From NCBI RefSeq assembly GCF_001429785.1, contig NZ_LMJF01000013.1, forward strand, positions 190,327 to 254,326: a stretch of 64,000 nt of DNA, given 5' to 3'. Positions 59,556 through 64,000 of this stretch are shown one piece after another; the stretch's first letter is position 1; each line of letters begins with the position of its first letter. Below the pieces are notes generated by a model that made no database searches, was not told the DNA's origin, and saw nothing but the letters and a program-made list of their open reading frames with translations. This DNA is from Lysobacter sp. Root916 (GTDB lineage: Bacteria > Pseudomonadota > Gammaproteobacteria > Xanthomonadales > Xanthomonadaceae). The position numbers and the translations under genes were made by a program.

Positions 59556-60047
59556 TCTCTCTTTATTGAAAAAGAGTGGTTAGGGGGTTGCTGTTCGCTG
59601 GTGCTATTCGAGCCAGAAGCAAATCCCCCCTAGCCCCCCTTTTTCAAAGGGGGGGATTCGACATGGACGGTTGGGTGGGGGAATTCGACATGGAGCGTCG
59701 GCGCAAGTTGTTGGCGTGCCCCGAGCCCAGGCTGTTTTGCGCCTGGTCCCCCTCTTTGGAAAAGAGGTGTTAGGGGAGATTTGCTGTTCGCTGGTGCTAT
59801 TCGAGCAGAAGCAAATCCCCCCCTAGCCCCCCTTTTTCAAAGGGGGGGATTCGACATGTACGGTTGGGGGGGGGAATTCGACATGGAGCGTCAGCGCAGG
59901 TTGTTGGCGTGCCCCGAGCCCAGGCCGTTCTCGAGCCTGGTCCCCCTCTTTGGAAAAGAGGGGTTAGGGGAGATTTGCTGTTCGCTGTTGCTATTCGAGC
60001 AGAAGCAAATCCCCCCTAGCCCCCCTTTTTCAAAGGGGGGAAGCAGA
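59556..60047. repeat. Threefold tandem ~193-bp mosaic repeat
   Basis: Three successive units are aligned on GCAAAT at about 59619, 59811 and 60005, giving periods of 192 and 194 bases. Each unit contains the CCCCCTTTTTCAAAGGGGG element with TAGCCCCC, then ATTCGACATG-ACGGTTGG and GTTGTTGGCGTGCCCCGAGC. The third unit is truncated. Units differ by a few substitutions, so the array is an expansion of a larger module than the single elements elsewhere. Short reading frames across it have no family resemblance. Confidence 0.8.
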
Positions 60048-60059
60048 GGCGTTGCGCGC

Positions 60060-60770
60060 CTACTGCCCCGCCAGCGCCTCATCGCGCAGCCATGGCGCCA
60101 GCAGGGCGTGGGCTTCGTCCATGTTCGCGACGATGCGGTGGCCCAGCGCGCGTACCTCGGCGCTGGGTGCGACCAGGTCCGGAATGTGGATCGGGGTCAT
60201 GCCGGCGGCCAGCGCCGCGCGCACGCCGGCTGGCGAATCCTCCAGCACCAGGCAGCGTTCCGGCGCCACGCTCAGGCGTTGCGCCGCCAGCAGATAAATG
60301 TCCGGCGCGGGCTTGGGATGCGCGACCTCGTCGCCGCCGACCACCAGCGCGAAATGCGCGAGCAGGCCGGCGCGCTCCAGCTTGTACAGCGCGCGCGGCC
60401 GGCGCGTGGAGGTCACCACCGCGGTCGCCATGTCCTGCGCGGCCAGATGCTCGAGCAAGGCGATCAGCCCCGGCTTCAAGGGCAGGCCCGCATCGACGCG
60501 CACGTCGTACAAGGCCTGCATCGCGTGCAGCAGCGCCTGCACCTGCGCCTCGTCCAGGCGCGTGCGCAACAGGTCGTGGCAGGCGCTGTCGTGCAAACCG
60601 ACCATCGACAGCCACAAGCCATCTTCCAGGTCGTAGCCCAAATCCTGCGCGGCCTGGCGCCAGCACTCCAGCAATGCCGCTTCGCTTTCGATCATGGTGC
60701 CGTCCATGTCGAACAGCACCGCGGCGGGAAGGAACTCGAGCGCGGCGGCGCGCGCGGTGTCGGTCAGCAT
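60060..60770 (-). CDS. HAD-superfamily hydrolase, beta-phosphoglucomutase/phosphatase-like
   Basis: A 236-residue HAD enzyme. Motif I is FDMDGTMIES (about 20-29), motif II VTSTRRP, motif III KPAPDIYLLAAQRL with Lys, and motif IV ED in CLVLEDSPAG. The cap domain is of the helical type (C1), as in beta-phosphoglucomutase and pyrophosphatases, so the substrate is likely a sugar or nucleotide phosphate. It lies next to the RsuA-like gene without clear functional relation. Confidence 0.9.
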   Translation of the reverse strand: MLTDTARAAALEFLPAAVLFDMDGTMIESEAALLECWRQAAQDLGYDLEDGLWLSMVGLHDSACHDLLRTRLDEAQVQALLHAMQALYDVRVDAGLPLKPGLIALLEHLAAQDMATAVVTSTRRPRALYKLERAGLLAHFALVVGGDEVAHPKPAPDIYLLAAQRLSVAPERCLVLEDSPAGVRAALAAGMTPIHIPDLVAPSAEVRALGHRIVANMDEAHALLAPWLRDEALAGQ

Positions 60771-60833
60771 CTTGGGTCCTGCAGGATGTCGGCCCGCGAC
60801 GCCAGCCGCGGGCGGTGAACGGCGGCGGCCGCT

Positions 60834-61535
60834 TCAACCGCCAAACAAACGCTCCAGATCGGCCGCGTCCAGCGCGCGCCATTGCCCGGACGGCAGTTCG
60901 TCCAGGCCCAGGCCGCCGATGCGGCTGCGATGCAGCGCTTCGACGTGATTGCCGACCGCGGCGAACATGCGCCGCACCTGGTGATAACGGCCTTCGGTCA
61001 GCACCAACCGGGCCTGGCGCGGCGCCAGCGTTTCCAGCGTCGCCGGCGCCAGCGGCGTCTTTTCCGACTCCAGCATCAGCGTGCCGCTGGCGAAGGTCGC
61101 CGCTTCGTCGCCGCGCAGATCGGAAGCGAGGCTGGCCTCGTAGACTTTGGCCAAGTTGGCCTTGGGCGAGACGATGCGATGCAGCAGGCCGCCGTCGTCG
61201 GTGAGCAGCAACAGCCCGCTGGTGTCGCGGTCCAGGCGCCCGACCGTGGACAGCAGCGGCGAGCGTAGACGGAAGCGCGGCGGCAGCAGGTCGTAGACGA
61301 TGCGGCCGGGGTCCTTGGTCGAACAGGTGTACCCGACCGGCTTGTGCAGCATCAGAACCAGACCCGCGGGCGGATCCAGCGGCGCGCCGTCGATGCGGAT
61401 GCGCTCGTGGCCGATCTGATCGTCGGCATACAGCACTTCGCCTTCCGCATCGGTGATGCGGCCTTCGCGGAACATCGCCGCGACTTCCTTGCGGCTGCCG
61501 TAACCCAGGTTGCCGATCAACTTGACCAGCTTCAT
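60834..61535 (-). CDS. 16S rRNA pseudouridine synthase, RsuA/RluB/RluF family
   Basis: A 233-residue enzyme. An S4-like N-terminal part begins KLIGNLGYGSRKEVAAMFREG. The catalytic domain has the Asp in GRLDRDTSGLLLLT (residue about 106) and LMLHKPVGYTCS, and the typical VLTEGRYHQVRRMFAAVGN C-terminal motif. It probably makes pseudouridine in 16S rRNA (RsuA) or in 23S rRNA; the exact site cannot be told. The start at 61535 overlaps the RsmC-like gene by 4 bases (ATGA), so the two rRNA enzymes are co-expressed. Confidence 0.9.
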   Translation of the reverse strand: MKLVKLIGNLGYGSRKEVAAMFREGRITDAEGEVLYADDQIGHERIRIDGAPLDPPAGLVLMLHKPVGYTCSTKDPGRIVYDLLPPRFRLRSPLLSTVGRLDRDTSGLLLLTDDGGLLHRIVSPKANLAKVYEASLASDLRGDEAATFASGTLMLESEKTPLAPATLETLAPRQARLVLTEGRYHQVRRMFAAVGNHVEALHRSRIGGLGLDELPSGQWRALDAADLERLFGG

Positions 61536-62623
61536 GCGCGCCCCGCACGACCGCGCGCGGGCGCGGCCTCCTTGATCGCCTCGACGATCTTGAAGCCGCC
61601 TTGCTGGGCGACCGTGCGCACCTGCGCGAATCCGGTCTCCAGCGCGCCCTCGTAGGGCAAATGGCGATTGGCGACCAGCCACAGCCGGCCGCCGGGATTC
61701 AGCGCCTGCGCCGCGACCTCGATGAAGCGGCGGCCGATGTCGGGGCGTTCGGCGCGGCCCTGGGCATGGAACGGCGGATTGCTGACGATCACGTCGTAGC
61801 GCGCGTCGACGCCGGCGGTCACGTCCTGCCAGCGGTAGTCCAGCGCGACCTCGCGCGCCGCGGCCGGCAGGCGGTCGGCGGCCAGGTTCACCCGCGCCAG
61901 CGCCAGCGCGCGCGCTTCGGCTTCGTACAGATCCACCGCGACGATGCGCGGACAGCGCGCCAGCAGCTCGGCGGCGAGATAGCCGTAGCCCGCGCCGAAA
62001 TCGGCCGCGCGCCCAGCCAGATCCGCCGGCAGCTGCGCGGCCAGCAGGGCCGAGGCCGGATCGATGCGGTCCCAGGCGAACACGCCCGGCCGGCTCTGGA
62101 ACCGCCCGCCCAGGATCGGCCGGATCGCGTCCAGGCCCTGCCATTGCGCGGCCAGCGCGGCATCGGCGGGGCCGTCCAGCGGCGCGCTCCAGAACACCCG
62201 GCATTTGTTCTTGGACAACTGCCCGACCGGGCCGACCAGTTTGCCCAGGTCGGCCTCGCCCGAACGCGCGCCTTCGTCGTTGCTCATGCAGGCGACCACG
62301 CGCCCACCCGGCGCGGTGCGCGCGAGCGCCCGAGCCATCAGCGCCCGCGCCTCGTCGCGCTGACGCGGCGGCAGCATCAGCACCAGCGGGTAACGCCGCG
62401 AGCCGTCGTCCTCGTCCAGGCTCAGACCCGAACGCTGCAAGGCCTCGGCCTGCGGCTTGAAGCTTTGCTCGCAGACCAGGCCGGGGCGCGGCTGCGCATG
62501 CAGCGGCCAACCGTCGCGCGCGCGCAGGAACAATGCTCCCCCCTGCGCGGGCCAGCTCAGCCGGCCTTCGGCGAACGGCAGGAACAGGGTTTCGAGGGCG
62601 TTATCGGGTGCGTCAGCGCGCAC
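61532..62623 (-). CDS. rsmC: Class I SAM-dependent rRNA methyltransferase, RsmC-like
   Basis: A 363-residue protein, close to E. coli RsmC (343 residues). The C-terminal Rossmann domain has the SAM motif ADFGAGYGYLAAELLAR and the N2-guanine motif NPPFH (in VIVSNPPFHAQ). The N-terminal half is a degenerate duplicate of the methyltransferase fold. RsmC methylates G1207 of 16S rRNA. It is coupled to the pseudouridine synthase. Confidence 0.88.
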   Translation of the reverse strand: MRADAPDNALETLFLPFAEGRLSWPAQGGALFLRARDGWPLHAQPRPGLVCEQSFKPQAEALQRSGLSLDEDDGSRRYPLVLMLPPRQRDEARALMARALARTAPGGRVVACMSNDEGARSGEADLGKLVGPVGQLSKNKCRVFWSAPLDGPADAALAAQWQGLDAIRPILGGRFQSRPGVFAWDRIDPASALLAAQLPADLAGRAADFGAGYGYLAAELLARCPRIVAVDLYEAEARALALARVNLAADRLPAAAREVALDYRWQDVTAGVDARYDVIVSNPPFHAQGRAERPDIGRRFIEVAAQALNPGGRLWLVANRHLPYEGALETGFAQVRTVAQQGGFKIVEAIKEAAPARGRAGRA

Positions 62624-62749
62624 GGCAGGGTCGAATGCGGATCATCGGACGCATTTTACCCGTCGCCGCGCGCGCACGCCCGTGTCGCGACTGCGCGGCC
62701 TTCACGGCGGCCTGCGCTAGGGTGCGGGCCGGCCCCGAGGAGCGACGTC

Positions 62750-63508
62750 ATGCGCCTGCTAGTCCTGCTGTCCGCCCTGTCCATGCCGCTGGTGGCGTGG
62801 TGGTCGCAACGCGGCGCGTTCGGCCCCGACAACGCCACCCTCTCCGACCGCTATCCGACCCTGCTGGTCGCCGCCGGTTATGCCTTCGCGATCTGGGGCC
62901 CGATCTTTCTCTGCGACGCCCTGTTCGCGTTCTGGCAGTCGCGGCGGCCGCGCGAGCGCGACGCGACCCTGGCGCGCATCCGTCCGGCCGCGACCGCGGG
63001 CTTCGCGTTGACGGCGCTGTGGATGCCGGTGTTCTCGCAGCAACGGTTCGGACTGGCGCTGCTGGTGATCTGGGCCGCGCTGGCTTGCATCGGCTGGTGC
63101 GCGCTGGTGCTGTCGCGCGATCCCGCCCCCCTCCCCGGTCAACGTTGGCTGGCATGGCTGCCGCTGTCGCTGCACGCCGGTTGGTTGTCGCTGGCCGCGC
63201 TGCTGGATACGGCGCAGACCATCGTCGCCTACCGCCTGTTTCCCGGCGACGACATGCTGGCCTGGAGCCTGGGTCTGTACGCGGTCGCCGCCGCGTTGCT
63301 GCTGACCCTCAACGCGCGCATGCGCGGCAACTGGGCGTACACGCTGGCCGCGCTGTGGGGCCTGGTCGGCGTCTATGTGCAGCAATCGCGTTCGCCCCTG
63401 CCCGGCGCGACGGTCGCGGCCTGGGTCGCGCTCGCGATCGCCGCCGTGTTGGCCGCGCAGAGCCTGTGGCTGCGTCGGCGCGCGACCGCGCCCGCGCGCG
63501 CGGGGTGA
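62750..63508 (+). CDS. Polytopic membrane protein, TspO/MBR-like
   Basis: A 252-residue protein with seven or more membrane helices, starting at ATG 62750 after GAGGAGC (62737-62743). The pattern GYAFAIWGPIFLCDALFAFWQ and the tryptophan-rich body (ALWMPVF, IWAALACIGWCALVL, WLAWLPLSLHAGWL) are reminiscent of long TspO/MBR-related proteins. Those proteins transport or sense porphyrins or related ligands in other bacteria. The assignment is tentative. Confidence 0.62.
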   Translation: MRLLVLLSALSMPLVAWWSQRGAFGPDNATLSDRYPTLLVAAGYAFAIWGPIFLCDALFAFWQSRRPRERDATLARIRPAATAGFALTALWMPVFSQQRFGLALLVIWAALACIGWCALVLSRDPAPLPGQRWLAWLPLSLHAGWLSLAALLDTAQTIVAYRLFPGDDMLAWSLGLYAVAAALLLTLNARMRGNWAYTLAALWGLVGVYVQQSRSPLPGATVAAWVALAIAAVLAAQSLWLRRRATAPARAG

Positions 63509-63580
63509 GGCGAACGTCGGCTTCATGCCGCCGCAACATCGGTCGCGCCATGCTGCATGCAAAACGAAGGAACCCAGCGC

Positions 63581-63838
63581 ATGCGAGCTCTTTTCATCGG
63601 CGGTATGGTCGACAACAGCGAACTCGACCTGGACGGCGAACAGCCGCCGCGCCACTACCCCGAGAACACCGGCGGCGGGCGCCCGCGTTACCGCCTGCAC
63701 CACACCGGCCGCCGCGACGGCGCGGTCGCGTACGCGGTGTATGCCGCGCCCGAGCTGGCCGACGAGGAAGTCGAACGGGTGGCCGAAGAGCGCGGCTACG
63801 CGCGCCGCTTCCAGGCCGAGCCGCACTCGGAGGCCTGA
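63581..63838 (+). CDS. Small acidic protein, unknown function
   Basis: An 85-residue protein. The start is ATG 63581, 8 bases after GAAGGAA (63566-63572); an upstream ATG at 63557 would put that site inside the gene. It reads MRALFIGGMVDNSELDLDGE, then PRYRLHHTGRRDGAVAYAVYAAPELADEEVERVAEERG, a compact soluble domain without recognised motifs. I cannot assign a function. Confidence 0.7.
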   Translation: MRALFIGGMVDNSELDLDGEQPPRHYPENTGGGRPRYRLHHTGRRDGAVAYAVYAAPELADEEVERVAEERGYARRFQAEPHSEA

Positions 63839-63845
63839 GCGCCTC

Positions 63846-63877
63846 GCGCCTGCGCTCGCAACGGCGAACGCAGGCGC
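63846..63877. terminator. Hairpin between convergent genes
   Basis: A perfect 9-bp stem GCGCCTGCG / CGCAGGCGC (63846-63854 with 63869-63877) and a 14-base loop, with no T-run. It may act as a bidirectional terminator. Confidence 0.4.
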
Positions 63878-63889
63878 CGCGACGGGCGG

Positions 63890-64000
63890 CTAGTTCTGCA
63901 GCTCGCGCAAGGTCACCGACGGCGGCGCATCGAGCACGCGCCGGGTCGCGTACAAGCCCGCGAGCAGGGCCGCGACCAGGCCCAAGGCGGCGCCGACCGC
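63890..64000 (-). CDS. C-terminal end of an FtsX-like ABC permease (partial)
   Basis: Only the last 36 residues lie in the window. They read AVGAALGLVAALLAGLYATR, then RVLDAPPSVTLRELQN and a stop. One membrane helix with small residues followed by an Arg-rich stretch and PPSVTLREL fits the end of an FtsX/MacB-type permease. The gene continues beyond position 64000. Confidence 0.6.
   Translation of the reverse strand, partial: AVGAALGLVAALLAGLYATRRVLDAPPSVTLRELQN

Noticed and set aside
59556-60047. Tandem repeat as a CRISPR array
   Set aside because: Units are ~193 bases with no short repeat/unique spacer pattern and no cas genes nearby.
59576-60818. Two apparent coding frames across the 193-bp tandem repeat
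   Set aside because: They translate the CCCCTTTTTC repeat as APLFQRGG/SPPFSKGG strings and have no ribosome-binding site or homology.

Overview
The window is a 64-kb stretch of a very GC-rich gammaproteobacterial chromosome. The gene content (F1Fo ATP synthase operon beside glmU and near glmS, an E2/E3 pair whose E3 carries a lipoyl domain, YajQ, DUF2884 and DUF1415 proteins, many TonB/OmpW-type outer-membrane proteins) and the dense REP-like intergenic repeats point to the Xanthomonadaceae/Lysobacteraceae. A Lysobacter-like organism is most likely. This is inferred from family resemblance, not from a database search. I saw no rRNA or tRNA gene, no CRISPR array and no insertion sequence.

Layout. 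1-2460: REP-like repeat, cobalamin riboswitch, btuB and its terminator. 2736-17375: a Ser/Thr kinase, small membrane proteins, a LysR regulator divergent from a tandemly duplicated Tat-exported protein, a PD40 protein, a DUF1772 protein, a phospholipase D/cardiolipin synthase-like protein, a class C beta-lactamase-like hydrolase, a CPA1 antiporter and a hipBA toxin-antitoxin pair with a repeated operator motif. 17610-30913: glmS and glmU flank a gene block on the plus strand. This block holds a MacA-like adaptor, a 72-aa unknown protein, an ABC ATPase, two FtsX/MacB permeases, a DUF885 metallopeptidase, a sigma-54 response regulator and its sensor kinase. The adaptor is preceded by a sigma-54 -24/-12 element (GG-N10-GC) and a cluster of TGTCCG/CGGACA half-sites, which suggests that the locus activates its own exporter.

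31058-40561: a GtrA-like protein, the complete atpIBEFHAGDC operon on the minus strand with promoter and terminator, a Fur-box-preceded DUF2061 gene and an outer-membrane beta-barrel. 40562-41324 is repeat-rich non-coding DNA. 41325-46732: lpdA (E3), two small secreted proteins and aceF (E2), then a DUF2884 protein. 47257-57137: OmpW, an amidohydrolase, a decayed DUF1801 remnant, an atypical orphan gene, a PD40 lipoprotein, a lumazine-binding-like protein, a LytS/LytTR two-component pair, an intact DUF1801 gene and several envelope proteins.

57294-64000: a zinc alcohol dehydrogenase, yajQ with a DUF1415 partner, a three-unit ~193-bp tandem repeat, a HAD phosphatase, rRNA modification genes (RsuA-like, RsmC-like), a polytopic membrane protein, a small acidic protein and the C-terminus of an FtsX-like permease cut by the window edge.

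Most of the window is core metabolism and envelope function. The most system-like locus is the sigma-54-controlled ABC exporter with its embedded small protein and co-located peptidase (19503-29301).
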